Assembly: GCA_024235175.1 (NCBI GenBank)
Contig: JACKMX010000006.1
Coordinates: 52,501-116,500, forward strand
Direction of reading: 5' to 3'
DNA from: Chromatiaceae bacterium
GTDB taxonomy: Bacteria; Pseudomonadota; Gammaproteobacteria; Chromatiales; Chromatiaceae
DNA: 64,000 bases
Numbering within the stretch: the first letter of the stretch is position 1; each line of letters starts with the position of its first letter. This document shows positions 35,581 to 44,924 of the stretch, in pieces. A program made the position numbers and the translations under genes. The notes beneath the pieces were generated by a model, which was given only the letters and a program-made list of their open reading frames with translations, did no database searches and was not told the DNA's origin.

Positions 35581-38181
35581 ATGCAAGAGCGCTATGAAAT
35601 GGCCGAAGTAGAGGCCGCTGCCCAGTTGCACTGGGAGCAGAACGGTTCGTTCAAGGTTACCGAGGATCCTCAGCGCGAGAAGTACTACTGCCTCTCTATG
35701 TTTCCCTACCCGAGCGGGAAACTGCACATGGGGCATGTGCGCAACTACACTATCGGCGATGTGATCGCCCGCTATCAGCGTATGCTGGGGAAAAACGTGC
35801 TGCAACCTATGGGCTGGGACGCGTTTGGACTGCCGGCGGAAGGGGCTGCGATCAAGAACAGGATGGCGCCGGCAAAATGGACCTACAGCAATATCGATTA
35901 TATGAAGCATCAGCTCCGGCAGCTGGGGTTTGGCTACGATTGGAGCCGCGAGCTGGCTACCTGCCGACCGGAATACTACCGGTGGGAGCAGTGGCTGTTT
36001 ACCGAACTGTATAAAAAAGGCCTCGTCTACCGTAAAAATTCTGTGGTGAACTGGGATCCGGTTGACCAGACGGTACTGGCCAATGAGCAGGTGATAGATG
36101 GCCGTGGCTGGCGCTCCGGCGCTTTGGTGGAACGACGCGAAATACCGCAGTGGTTCGTCCGCATCACCGACTACGCGGATGAACTGCTGGAAGAGCTCGA
36201 CGGCATGGAGAGCTGGCCGGAACAGGTGCGCACCATGCAGCGCAACTGGATCGGCAGATCGCACGGTGTCCGCTTTGCCTTTCCTTATGAACTGGATGGA
36301 AAACAGGAGAAACTCTGGGTCTATACGACCCGGGTGGATACCATCATGGGCATCACCTTTTGCGCCGTCGCCGCTGAACACCCACTCGCGCAGCATGCCG
36401 CCCGTTCCAATTCGTTGCTGGCAATATTCATCAATGAGTGTCAGCAGGGCAGCATAGCGGAAGCCGATCTCGCCACTATGGAAAAGCGAGGTATGCCCAC
36501 AGACATCACGGTGACCCATCCCCTGACCGGGGAGCAGATCCCGGTCTGGGTCGGCAACTATGTGCTCTGGGGATATGGTGAGGGAGCGGTCATGGCGGTA
36601 CCCGCTCATGACGAGCGTGACTTCCACTTCGCCAAGATGTATGGACTGGAGATCAAACAGGTCATACAGCTCCCCGAAGAGAGATTCTCAACCGACGCCT
36701 GGCAGGAGTGGTACGCCGACAAGGGGAACGGTGTGTGCGTCAACTCCGGACCCTACAATGGCCTGGACTACAGCGCGGCAGTGGATGCGATCGCCGCCGA
36801 CCTGGCTGCGAAGGGGCTGGGTGAGAAACAGGTCCAGTACCGTCTGCGCGACTGGGGCGTTTCGCGGCAACGCTACTGGGGCTCGCCCATACCGATGGTC
36901 CACTGCGACAAGTGCGGTATTGTCCCTGTTCCGGTTGAGGATCTGCCGGTGACTCTGCCGGAGGATGTCGAATTCGATGCCACCGGCGGCTCGCCAATCA
37001 AGAAGATGCCCGAGTGGTACCGCACCAGTTGCCCCCAGTGCGGTGGCGATGCGGAGCGCGAAACCGACACCTTCGACACCTTTATGGAGTCATCCTGGTA
37101 TTACGCACGCTACGCCTGCCCCGACTCGGACCAGGCCATGCTCGACGAGCGCGCCGACTACTGGCTGCCGGTGGACCACTATATCGGCGGTATCGAGCAC
37201 GCCATCCTGCACCTGCTCTACGCCCGCTTTTACCACAAGCTGATGCGCGACAGCGGCCTGGTGAAATCCGATGAACCTTTCACCCGCCTGCTGACCCAGG
37301 GCATGGTGGTGGCGGAGACCTACTATCGCCAGCTCACCGACGGCAGCCTGCAGTGGTTCAATCCGACTGAGGTTGAACGCGAGTTGGGTGACAGGGGCCA
37401 GGTGATCAGCGCCCGCCTCAAGTCGGACGGAAAGCCGGTGGAGATAGGCGGCATCGAAAAGATGTCAAAGTCCAAAAATAACGGCATAGATCCACAGACC
37501 ATGATAGACCGTTTCGGTGCCGACACCGTGCGCCTCTATACGATGTTCACCTCACCGCCTGACCAGTCGCTGGAGTGGAGCGATGAAGGTGTTGAAGGCG
37601 CCCACAGATTTCTGCGCCGGCTGTGGGGGCTCGCCTGGAGCCGCCGGGAGGAGCTGGCAGACGCCACAATCGTTGCCTCTGATTTCAATGATGCGCAGAA
37701 AGCAGACCGCAGGGAGATTCACGCAGCACTGAAGCAGGCTTGTTTCGATTATGATCGTCAACAGTTCAATACTGTGGTCTCTGCCTGCATGAAGGTGGTC
37801 AACACACTCTATAAGCTGGGTGACAGTGCGGCGGACAGGACATTGTTGCGCGAGGGTTTCGGCATTGTACTGCAGCTGCTGGCACCGATCGCTCCGCATA
37901 TTGCCCACGCCTTGTGGCGGGAACTGAAATATGGCGAGGATATACTGGAGAGCCATTGGCCCGAGGCAGATGAAGATGCATTAAAACTGGAGAGCATCCA
38001 GTATGTGGTTCAGGTAAATGGCAAAGTCCGCGCCAGAATCCAGATCGCGGCAGACGCGCAGCAGAGCGCCATAGAAGAAGCTGCCCAGACAGATGAGAAT
38101 GTGCGTAAATTCATCGGTGATGCCCAGATACGGAAAGTTATCCTGGTACCGGGCAAACTGGTTAATATCGTCGCAAAATGA
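35581..38181 (+). CDS. leuS: Leucyl-tRNA synthetase
   Basis: Encodes 866 residues, the standard bacterial length. The class I signatures are H-M-G-H near residue 49 and K-M-S-K-S near residue 627. The CP1 editing domain (T-T-R-V-D-T-I-M-G and D-E-R-D segments) and the zinc-binding cysteines (C-D-K-C-G and C-P-Q-C-G) are present. It charges tRNA-Leu and proofreads mischarged forms. It heads the run leuS-lptE-holA. Confidence 0.98.
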   Translation: MQERYEMAEVEAAAQLHWEQNGSFKVTEDPQREKYYCLSMFPYPSGKLHMGHVRNYTIGDVIARYQRMLGKNVLQPMGWDAFGLPAEGAAIKNRMAPAKWTYSNIDYMKHQLRQLGFGYDWSRELATCRPEYYRWEQWLFTELYKKGLVYRKNSVVNWDPVDQTVLANEQVIDGRGWRSGALVERREIPQWFVRITDYADELLEELDGMESWPEQVRTMQRNWIGRSHGVRFAFPYELDGKQEKLWVYTTRVDTIMGITFCAVAAEHPLAQHAARSNSLLAIFINECQQGSIAEADLATMEKRGMPTDITVTHPLTGEQIPVWVGNYVLWGYGEGAVMAVPAHDERDFHFAKMYGLEIKQVIQLPEERFSTDAWQEWYADKGNGVCVNSGPYNGLDYSAAVDAIAADLAAKGLGEKQVQYRLRDWGVSRQRYWGSPIPMVHCDKCGIVPVPVEDLPVTLPEDVEFDATGGSPIKKMPEWYRTSCPQCGGDAERETDTFDTFMESSWYYARYACPDSDQAMLDERADYWLPVDHYIGGIEHAILHLLYARFYHKLMRDSGLVKSDEPFTRLLTQGMVVAETYYRQLTDGSLQWFNPTEVERELGDRGQVISARLKSDGKPVEIGGIEKMSKSKNNGIDPQTMIDRFGADTVRLYTMFTSPPDQSLEWSDEGVEGAHRFLRRLWGLAWSRREELADATIVASDFNDAQKADRREIHAALKQACFDYDRQQFNTVVSACMKVVNTLYKLGDSAADRTLLREGFGIVLQLLAPIAPHIAHALWRELKYGEDILESHWPEADEDALKLESIQYVVQVNGKVRARIQIAADAQQSAIEEAAQTDENVRKFIGDAQIRKVILVPGKLVNIVAK

Positions 38182-38207
38182 TCCCCCACAACAGGTAACC
38201 CAGGCCG

Positions 38208-38723
38208 ATGAAAACAGAGACAGCCCTGCAAACCATTATCTTCCTGGCACTGCTCGCACTGCTCCAGGGCTGTGGCTTTCATCTGCGCGGTACCGGGACA
38301 TCGGCCGCCAACCTGCCGGCTGATATAAGTCCACTGCTCATCGAGGGTCTGGCACAGCGTGACTTTTTAAAACTGGAACTCGAAAACATGTTCATCAATT
38401 CGGGCATCCAGGTTACCAATGACACGGCAGAAGCGGCCAGCATTTTGCATATCACAGGCAGACAGAGCGACCGACGTGTAAAGACCGTGGACAGCAGGGG
38501 AAAAGTGGTGGAGTACGAACTGCGTGAAAGCCTGGGCTTCGAGCTTGCCGACCGCGCCGGAAACCTACGTGCACCCATACAGTCCGTCAGTGTGATTCAG
38601 ATCTACACCAACAGAGCGACGCAGGTCCTGGGCAGCCAGCAGGAGGAGAGCTATCTGCGTGAGGATATGTGGCGCCGTCTGTCGAGTCAGATACTCAGAC
38701 GCCTATCGACACAACTTCGCTGA
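38208..38723 (+). CDS. lptE: LPS-assembly lipoprotein LptE
   Basis: Encodes 171 residues. The lipoprotein signal peptide ends L-L-Q-G-C, so C22 should be lipidated. The mature start G-F-H-L-R-G-T is typical of LptE. It plugs the LptD barrel and helps insert lipopolysaccharide into the outer membrane. It lies 26 bp after leuS and 6 bp before holA, the usual order. Confidence 0.94.
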   Translation: MKTETALQTIIFLALLALLQGCGFHLRGTGTSAANLPADISPLLIEGLAQRDFLKLELENMFINSGIQVTNDTAEAASILHITGRQSDRRVKTVDSRGKVVEYELRESLGFELADRAGNLRAPIQSVSVIQIYTNRATQVLGSQQEESYLREDMWRRLSSQILRRLSTQLR

Positions 38724-38729
38724 AGTACG

Positions 38730-39749
38730 ATGCAGGTCGCCCCACACCAGCTGCAGGCACATCTGGAAAAAAGAGTTGCTCCCATCTACCTGCTGAGCGG
38801 CGACGAGCCGTTGCAGATGAGCGAGGCGGCAGATGCTGTTCGCCGTCAGGCACAGAAGCAGGGCTACAGCGGACGCGAAATACTGGAAGTGGACAGCCGC
38901 TTCGATTGGAGCCTGCTGATGGCAGAAGCCAACAGCCTCTCGCTGTTCGCGGAACAGCGAATCATCGATCTGAGGATCCCGTCAGGCAAACCAGGCAACG
39001 AAGGCAGCAAAGCGCTAAATGAGTACGCTGAGCACCCGCCACACGATGTGCTGCTGTTGATCACGCTGCCAAAGCTTGAAAAAAGTCAGTCTTCCAGTAA
39101 ATGGTTCAAGGCGCTCGACAGAGTGGGCGTGACCGTCCAGGTCTGGCCGGTTGACGGCGGCCGCCTGCAGGCCTGGATCATGCAACGGATGCGCAGCGCC
39201 GGACTTTCCCCGGCGGCAGATGTCGTCCCCATGCTTGCGGAGCGCATTGAGGGAAACCTGCTGGCCGCCCGCCAGGAGATCGAAAAACTCCTGCTGTTGT
39301 ATGGACCCGGAGAGATAACCCCCGAGCAACTTGCCGAATCTGTGGCAGACAGCGCCCGTTATGACGTGTTCGGTCTGATTGACGCGGCCCTGGCAGGAGA
39401 TGTCAGCCGCTGCGTGAAAATAGTGAACGGCCTGCAGGCCGAAGGCACACCAGAGCCGGTCGTTCTCTGGGCGCTCACCCGCGAACTGCGGCTGTTGGTG
39501 AGCCTGGCAGGCGAAATTGCCGGTGGCCGCACTGCCCAGCAGGCGGTGGGGGCACGCAGAGAGGTCTGGGAGAAACGCAAGCCTCTGGTGATTAAAGGCG
39601 TGCAACGCCTGAAGCCGCAGGAGTGGCAAGGACTGCTGCAACTTTGTGGCCGCACCGATCGTGCCATCAAAGGCTGGGAGCACTGTGATCCCTGGTTACT
39701 GATGCGGGATATCGCCACCAGAATGGCAGGCGCACCGGCGCTTGAGTGA
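38730..39749 (+). CDS. holA: DNA polymerase III delta subunit
   Basis: Encodes 339 residues. The start L-E-K-R-V-A-P-I-Y-L-L-S-G-D-E-P-L and the later A-A-R-Q-E-I-E-K-L-L-L-L-Y are characteristic of HolA. Delta opens the beta sliding clamp within the clamp loader. It closely follows lptE. A 244-bp gap to proA shows nothing I can assign. Confidence 0.95.
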   Translation: MQVAPHQLQAHLEKRVAPIYLLSGDEPLQMSEAADAVRRQAQKQGYSGREILEVDSRFDWSLLMAEANSLSLFAEQRIIDLRIPSGKPGNEGSKALNEYAEHPPHDVLLLITLPKLEKSQSSSKWFKALDRVGVTVQVWPVDGGRLQAWIMQRMRSAGLSPAADVVPMLAERIEGNLLAARQEIEKLLLLYGPGEITPEQLAESVADSARYDVFGLIDAALAGDVSRCVKIVNGLQAEGTPEPVVLWALTRELRLLVSLAGEIAGGRTAQQAVGARREVWEKRKPLVIKGVQRLKPQEWQGLLQLCGRTDRAIKGWEHCDPWLLMRDIATRMAGAPALE

Positions 39750-39993
39750 TTGATAGTTGAGCCTCCCAACCCTGTTTAAAAAAGCTGACTGTTAACGAGA
39801 CTCAGCTCTTAAATCACCGGATTCTGGAAGATGAATCTGCATCGAAAATTCCATTTCGGATCTGAGAATGGCTGAGGTTTATTGATAATCAGATCAAAAA
39901 GACTCCGAGACAATGCAACAGCACTATCCACTCCCCCGCCCGCCTTCTGTTAGAATTTCCCGATAGAGAATCAGCTGACCGATTGAAATCAAC

Positions 39994-41268
39994 ATGTCCG
40001 AATCAATTCAGGATGTAGCGCTGTACATGCACGAAGTTGGCCGTCAGGCACGAGCAGCCTCGCGTGTTCTCGCCCGTGCCAGCAGCCAGGAGAAGAATGC
40101 CGCTCTGAACGCCATTGCCGACGATCTCGACCGCAATCACATCGCGTTGGCCAGTGCAAATAAGAAGGATCTGGCTGCGGGCGCCGCCAAAGGGCTGGAT
40201 AGTGCGCTGATGGATCGCCTGGAACTGACACGCGCACGCATCAACGGCATGATCAATGGCTTGCGCCAGATCGTTTCTCTGCCCGATCCCATAGGCAGCA
40301 TCTTTGACATGAACTACCTGCCCAGCGGCATCCAGGTCGGGCGCATGCGGGTGCCGCTTGGGGTGGTGGGGATCATCTATGAATCGCGCCCCAACGTTAC
40401 CGCGGACGCAGCCGCGCTTTGTCTGAAGTCGGGCAACGCCACCGTACTGCGCGGCGGCTCTGAAGCTTTCCACTCCAACCAGGCCATAGCCGAGAGCATT
40501 CGCACCGGACTCAGACAAGCCGGCCTGCCGCCCGATGCGGTGCAGGTGGTAACTACCACCGACAGAGCCGCGGTCGGCAGTATGATAACCATGCCGGAAT
40601 ACATCGACGTGATCATACCTCGCGGCGGCAAGAGTCTGATCGAACGCATATCCAAAGAGGCCAGAGTGCCGGTAATCAAACACCTGGACGGCATCTGCCA
40701 TGTCTACATAGACGACCAGGCGGATTCGAAGAAGGCGTACGACATAGCGATCAACGCCAAGACCCAGCGTTACGGCACCTGCAACACCATGGAGACACTA
40801 CTGGTGGCAGAAGGCGTGGCGGAGAAGATGCTGCCGAGGCTGGCAGCCACCTTTCTGGAGAAAGGCGTGGAACTTCGCGGCTGTCCGACCACCTGCCGGC
40901 TGCTTGGTGCAGAGGTCAACCCCGCCGATGACCAGGACTGGGACACCGAATACCTGGCGCCCATCCTCTCCATACGCGTGGTGCCGGATCTGGACGCCGC
41001 TATCGACCACATCAATCGACATGGCTCACAGCACACCGACAGCATCGTCACCGAAAACTATACCCGGGCGCGGCGCTTCCTGGCCGAAGTGGACTCCAGC
41101 TCGGTGATGGTAAATGCCTCCACCCGCTTCGCCGATGGCTTCGAGTATGGCTTGGGCGCGGAGATCGGCATCTCTACCGACAAGTTTCATGCACGCGGCC
41201 CGGTCGGACTGGAGGGGCTCACTTCGGTCAAATACATCGTACTGGGCGATGGACATATACGAAAATAG
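39994..41268 (+). CDS. proA: Glutamate-5-semialdehyde dehydrogenase (gamma-glutamyl phosphate reductase)
   Basis: Encodes 424 residues. It reduces gamma-glutamyl phosphate to the semialdehyde in proline synthesis. The segments V-I-Y/I-E-S-R-P-N-V-T-A-D-A and the catalytic cysteine region K-T-Q-R-Y-G-T-C-N-T-M-E-T-L are present. proB is not adjacent. Element C of the heptamer repeats begins 7 bp after its stop. Confidence 0.97.
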   Translation: MSESIQDVALYMHEVGRQARAASRVLARASSQEKNAALNAIADDLDRNHIALASANKKDLAAGAAKGLDSALMDRLELTRARINGMINGLRQIVSLPDPIGSIFDMNYLPSGIQVGRMRVPLGVVGIIYESRPNVTADAAALCLKSGNATVLRGGSEAFHSNQAIAESIRTGLRQAGLPPDAVQVVTTTDRAAVGSMITMPEYIDVIIPRGGKSLIERISKEARVPVIKHLDGICHVYIDDQADSKKAYDIAINAKTQRYGTCNTMETLLVAEGVAEKMLPRLAATFLEKGVELRGCPTTCRLLGAEVNPADDQDWDTEYLAPILSIRVVPDLDAAIDHINRHGSQHTDSIVTENYTRARRFLAEVDSSSVMVNASTRFADGFEYGLGAEIGISTDKFHARGPVGLEGLTSVKYIVLGDGHIRK

Positions 41269-41275
41269 GAACTAC

Positions 41276-41586
41276 AGGGCAGAGGAAAGACAGGGCCAGG
41301 GAACTGAAAAATGATCTGCTTTAATTACCAGCGGTTACTCGCGAATGGTAAACATAAAAAAGTTGCGCTCACTGCTTGTATACGAAAAACGATTACCACC
41401 CTCAATTTCATGCTACGCGAGAATACCATGTGGAGCGAAAAACGTGCCTAACAGGTTGATAGTGCACTGCAATCGCTCGTTAACTGACGGCTTAGCCCCC
41501 TCGTCCTCTGCCCTTGGCCCTTGGCCCTTGGCCCTCTGCCCTTGGCCCCCTGCCCTCGGCCCTCTGCCCTCGGCCCTCTGCCCTGT
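41276..41586. repeat. Heptamer-repeat element C, between proA and nadD
   Basis: The left arm (41276-41301) has GGGCAGAGGA and GGGCCAGGG. The right arm (41498-41586) is the clearest array: about twelve 7-bp units alternating between CTTGGCC, CTCTGCC and CTCGGCC. The two arms can pair through GGGCAGAGGA and TCCTCTGCCC. The 196 bp between them hold no gene I can support. The array ends 3 bp before the nadD ATG. This covers nearly all of the 321-bp gap between proA and nadD. Confidence 0.8.
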
Positions 41587-41589
41587 TCT

Positions 41590-42198
41590 ATGATAGGTAT
41601 CCTCGGCGGCAGTTTCGATCCCATCCATTACGGCCATCTGCGTACCGCGCTGGACGTTCAACAGGCGCTGGATCTGGAGGAGGTCCGGTTGATTCCGCTG
41701 CGCGATCCGCCCCACCGGGACACACTCGACAGCAGCGCCGAAACGCGACTTGCAATGGTCCGGGCGGCCGTGGCTGACGAACCGCGCTTCCGCATAGACG
41801 AGCGCGAGCTGACGCGCAGCGGCAAATCCTACACTCTCGACACCCTCCTCTCTCTGCGCAGCGAGCTTGGCGAACAACCGCTCTGCCTGCTGATGGGTAC
41901 GGATGCGTTTCGCGGCTTTCCCGGCTGGCACAAACCACTGGATATTCTCAAACAGGCGCATCTGATTGTGATGCAGCGGCCGGGAGAGGCACGACCTGAT
42001 ATCTACCCGGAGCGCGTTGTTACAACGGCCGATGCATTGAAGATCAACAAGGCCGGCCGGATACTGTTCCTGCCTGTCACCCAGATTGCCATTTCGGCCA
42101 CCCGAATCCGCGCCATGGTGCGTAAGGGCCTCAGTCCGCGCTACCTTCTGCCGGACGAGGTGTTGTCGATCATCCAGCAACGGGGGTTGTACCGCTGA
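41590..42198 (+). CDS. nadD: Nicotinate-nucleotide adenylyltransferase
   Basis: Encodes 202 residues. It joins nicotinate mononucleotide with ATP in NAD synthesis. The start I-G-I-L-G-G-S-F-D-P-I-H-Y-G-H-L holds the nucleotidyltransferase H-x-G-H motif, and I-S-A-T-R-I-R near the end is the second signature. The ATG at 41590 is the only start that fits the family, but the bases before it are pyrimidine-rich heptamer repeats with no Shine-Dalgarno. The frame stays open through part of the repeats. It precedes rsfS. Confidence 0.96.
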   Translation: MIGILGGSFDPIHYGHLRTALDVQQALDLEEVRLIPLRDPPHRDTLDSSAETRLAMVRAAVADEPRFRIDERELTRSGKSYTLDTLLSLRSELGEQPLCLLMGTDAFRGFPGWHKPLDILKQAHLIVMQRPGEARPDIYPERVVTTADALKINKAGRILFLPVTQIAISATRIRAMVRKGLSPRYLLPDEVLSIIQQRGLYR

Positions 42199-42281
42199 AA
42201 CAGCCGGACGTTCAGGTTTACGGTGCGGAAAACCGGGGCTTAGGCTAAAATTCACCCTCAACCCCGCAATCAGGTAAAAGC

Positions 42282-42641
42282 ATGCAGGTAGAAGAGCTCC
42301 GCGATCTGGTCGTCAGGATCCTTGACGACATGAAGGCAAACGACATCAAAATTCTTGACGTTCGTGGCAAAACAAGCATCACCGACATCATGGTCATCGC
42401 CAGCGGCACTTCCAGCCGCCATGTCAAAGCGCTTGCCGAAACAGTCGCTTTCCAGGCCAAGGACGCGGGCGAAGTGCCGCTTGGCATTGAGGGTGCCAAC
42501 GAAGGCGAATGGGCGCTGATCGATCTCAACGGCGTGGTGGTGCACATCATGCAGCCTAAGGTGCGGGACTTCTATCAGCTCGAACGGCTGTGGGAGATGG
42601 ATATCCCTGCGACCGGCCGGGCTGGCGCCAACGCGCCATAG
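42282..42641 (+). CDS. rsfS: Ribosomal silencing factor RsfS
   Basis: Encodes 119 residues of the Iojap family. RsfS binds L14 on the 50S subunit and blocks subunit joining when nutrients are low. The segments D-V-R-G-K-T-S-I-T-D-I-M-V-I-A-S-G-T-S-S-R-H-V and W-A-L-I-D-L-N-G-V-V-V-H-I-M are diagnostic. It follows nadD as usual, but rlmH, its common downstream partner, is replaced by a WYL regulator 12 bp away. Confidence 0.95.
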   Translation: MQVEELRDLVVRILDDMKANDIKILDVRGKTSITDIMVIASGTSSRHVKALAETVAFQAKDAGEVPLGIEGANEGEWALIDLNGVVVHIMQPKVRDFYQLERLWEMDIPATGRAGANAP

Positions 42642-42653
42642 TCCAACTCCTCA

Positions 42654-43625
42654 GTGGACCGCTTCGACCGTATATTCGCCCTGCACCAGCTTCTCAGCAG
42701 TCACCGCAATCCGGTCTCCAGACAACGAATCGAGCAGGTGCTGGAGTGTTCCCGCGCCACGGCAAAGCGCATCGTCGACAATATGCGCGACTACCTCAAC
42801 GCCCCGATCGAATATGACCGCACACGCAACGGCTACTACTATGCCCGCGACAGCGAGTACGGCGAAATGTATGAACTCCCCGGGGTCTGGTTCAACGCCT
42901 CCGAGCTGCATGCGCTGCTCAGCGTGCAGCAACTGCTGGAAGCGGTGCAGCCAGGTCTGCTGGAGCGCCAGCTGGCACCCCTTAAGGCCCACATCGGGGA
43001 GCTGCTGAAAGCACAGCACGGCGGCGGCGATCAGATCAGCCGGCGTATCCGCATTCTGCGGGCTGCCCCGCGACCGGCCGGGGAATATTTCCAGACCGTT
43101 GCCAACGCCCTGGCCCAGCGCAGGCGTCTTGCCATCACTTACTTCAAGCGCGGCGAGGAGCGGCTCAGTAAACGCGAACTCTCTCCCCAGCGCCTGCTCC
43201 ACTACCGCGACAACTGGTACCTGGAAGCCTGGTGCCACCTGCGTCAAAGCATGCGCACCTTTGCCCTCGACAGCATCCGCAAAGCCAGCATGCTGGAGAG
43301 CGCCGCACAGGAGATCGACGAGCAAAGCCTGCGCGACTACAGCGCCGGTGCCTATGGCATATTCTCCGGCGGAGCAGACCAGACTGCCGTGCTGCTGTTC
43401 CGGCCGGAACGGGCGCGCTGGGTATCGGCCGAACAATGGCACCCAAACCAGCAGAGCCGCTGGCTCGACGACGGCCGCTACGAACTGAAAGTCCCCTACA
43501 GCCAGACCCCGGAACTGATCATGGACATCCTGAAATACGGGCCGGACGTGGAGGTGGCGGAGCCGCAAGCGTTGCGCGAACTGGTCAGGGAAAGACTGCG
43601 CCAAGCTGCGGAGATTTACCCCTGA
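42654..43625 (+). CDS. YafY-type transcriptional regulator with WYL domain
   Basis: Encodes 323 residues. The N-terminal winged helix (R-I-F-A-L-H-Q-L-L-S-S-H-R-N-P-V-S, then C-S-R-A-T-A-K-R-I-V) is followed by a WYL domain (about 140-230) with W-Y-L-E-A-W-C-H-L-R and a C-terminal WCX part. WYL regulators bind nucleic acids or nucleotides and often control defence or DNA-damage genes. The defence island begins about 1.3 kb downstream, but a link is only positional. Its start is 12 bp after rsfS. Confidence 0.9.
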   Translation: MDRFDRIFALHQLLSSHRNPVSRQRIEQVLECSRATAKRIVDNMRDYLNAPIEYDRTRNGYYYARDSEYGEMYELPGVWFNASELHALLSVQQLLEAVQPGLLERQLAPLKAHIGELLKAQHGGGDQISRRIRILRAAPRPAGEYFQTVANALAQRRRLAITYFKRGEERLSKRELSPQRLLHYRDNWYLEAWCHLRQSMRTFALDSIRKASMLESAAQEIDEQSLRDYSAGAYGIFSGGADQTAVLLFRPERARWVSAEQWHPNQQSRWLDDGRYELKVPYSQTPELIMDILKYGPDVEVAEPQALRELVRERLRQAAEIYP

Positions 43626-43694
43626 TCCTAAAAATCGGGCCAGAGAAAAAATTTCGCTTATATCAGCTAAAACTGCTCTCTGACTAGGTTTTTT

Positions 43695-44678
43695 CTATGC
43701 ATTCACATCAACCACCACCCGGCCGCGCACCTGACCATCCATCAGTTTTCCGGCCATCGGAATCACCTCGGCAAGGCCGATCTCACCGGAGATCATATCC
43801 AGTTTCGAGATATCCAGATCAGTTCCCAAGCGCTGCCAGGCGACCAGCCGTTCCGGGCGCGGGCACATCACGCTGTCGATTCCGGCAAGGGTGACTCCGC
43901 GCAGGATGAACGGTGCGACGGTCGCCGGAAAATCCATACCGCCGGCGAGACCGCAGGCGGTCACCACACCGCGATACCTGCTGGAGGCACACACATTGGC
44001 CAGAGTGTGGCTGCCGACAACATCCACCGCTCCCGCCCAGCGCTCCTTCGCCAGCGGCTTGGCCGGGGAAGTGAACTCCGCACGCGGCAACACTTCGGAG
44101 GCGCCCAGGCTCTTGATGTAGTCGCTCTCCTCCGGGCGGCCGCTCACCCCCACCACCGTGTAGCCCAGTTTCGACAGCAGCGCCACCGCCACGCCGCCCA
44201 CGCCGCCGGCCGCACCGGTGACCAGGATCTCTCCCTTGTCCGGAGTCACGCCGTGCCGCTCCAGCGCCAGCACGCACAACATCGCGGTGTAACCCGCGGT
44301 GCCGATCGCCATCGCCTGGCGCGGTGTGAACTGCGGCGGCAGCGGCACCAGCCATTCGCCCTTCAGACGCGCCTTCTGTGCCAGACCGCCCCAATGAACC
44401 TCACCCACGCCCCAGCCGTTGAGCACCACGCTGTCGCCGACCTGGTAGTCGGGGCTTTCGCTCTCCTCGACCGTACCGACCAGATCGACGCCGGGGACCA
44501 TCGGAAACCTGCGCACGACCGGGCCCTTGCCGGTAATGGCAAGGCCGTCCTTGTAGTTGAGGGTGGAGTGGCTCACACGCAACCTGACATCGCCTTCAGG
44601 CAGCTGCGCCTCGTCGATCTCCTTGAGCGATGCCCGGTAGCCTGCGTCGTCCTTTTCGATCAGAATGCCCTTGAACAT
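43695..44678 (-). CDS. acuI: AcuI/YhdH-type NADPH-dependent oxidoreductase
   Basis: Encodes 327 residues of the medium-chain dehydrogenase/reductase family without zinc ligands. The motifs N-Y-K-D-G-L-A-I-T-G and V-T-G-A-A-G-G-V-G-G-V-A-V (NADPH site) match acryloyl-CoA reductase AcuI/YhdH. The ATG at 44678 has GGAGGGG 6 bp upstream; a TTG two codons earlier is less likely. It is convergent with the WYL gene. The acryloyl-CoA substrate is inferred from the family. Confidence 0.88.
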   Translation of the reverse strand: MFKGILIEKDDAGYRASLKEIDEAQLPEGDVRLRVSHSTLNYKDGLAITGKGPVVRRFPMVPGVDLVGTVEESESPDYQVGDSVVLNGWGVGEVHWGGLAQKARLKGEWLVPLPPQFTPRQAMAIGTAGYTAMLCVLALERHGVTPDKGEILVTGAAGGVGGVAVALLSKLGYTVVGVSGRPEESDYIKSLGASEVLPRAEFTSPAKPLAKERWAGAVDVVGSHTLANVCASSRYRGVVTACGLAGGMDFPATVAPFILRGVTLAGIDSVMCPRPERLVAWQRLGTDLDISKLDMISGEIGLAEVIPMAGKLMDGQVRGRVVVDVNA

Positions 44679-44889
44679 AATCAACCCCTCCTCTCATGTG
44701 GCAATAGTACGGTCGTCTTTTGCATAGAATAGGCGGCAATGGCTCGGAGTTCACGCCCTGTTATACCCGCTTGGCGGTGCTCACCCCTGTATTAATGAAA
44801 ACAGGCTCCTCCATATATCATGGAAACGCACCGTCAGACAGCCTTGGCTCCAAATTTGAAAGGCACGGCAACAAGCATCAATCGATGTA

Positions 44890-44900
44890 GTATTCAATAC
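44890..44900. promoter_or_regulatory. Possible VapBC operator palindrome
   Basis: GTATTCAATAC is a palindrome around one central base, 25 bp before the vapB start. VapB-type antitoxins usually bind such sites to repress their own operon. It is short and could be chance. Confidence 0.3.
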
Positions 44901-44924
44901 CTATTCAGTTTTCGGGACATGATC

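Noticed and set aside
35548..36627. 359-codon open frame on the minus strand across the leuS 5' half
   Set aside because: It is antisense to leuS, shows no family resemblance, and arises from the codon pattern of leuS.
41461..41589. Extended nadD start within the heptamer repeats (TTG at 41521)
   Set aside because: The added residues are only repeat-encoded P, A and L, and the family N-terminus begins exactly at the ATG at 41590.
42651..43604. 317-codon minus-strand open frame over the WYL gene
   Set aside because: The plus-strand frame has clear HTH and WYL motifs; the other is its shadow.
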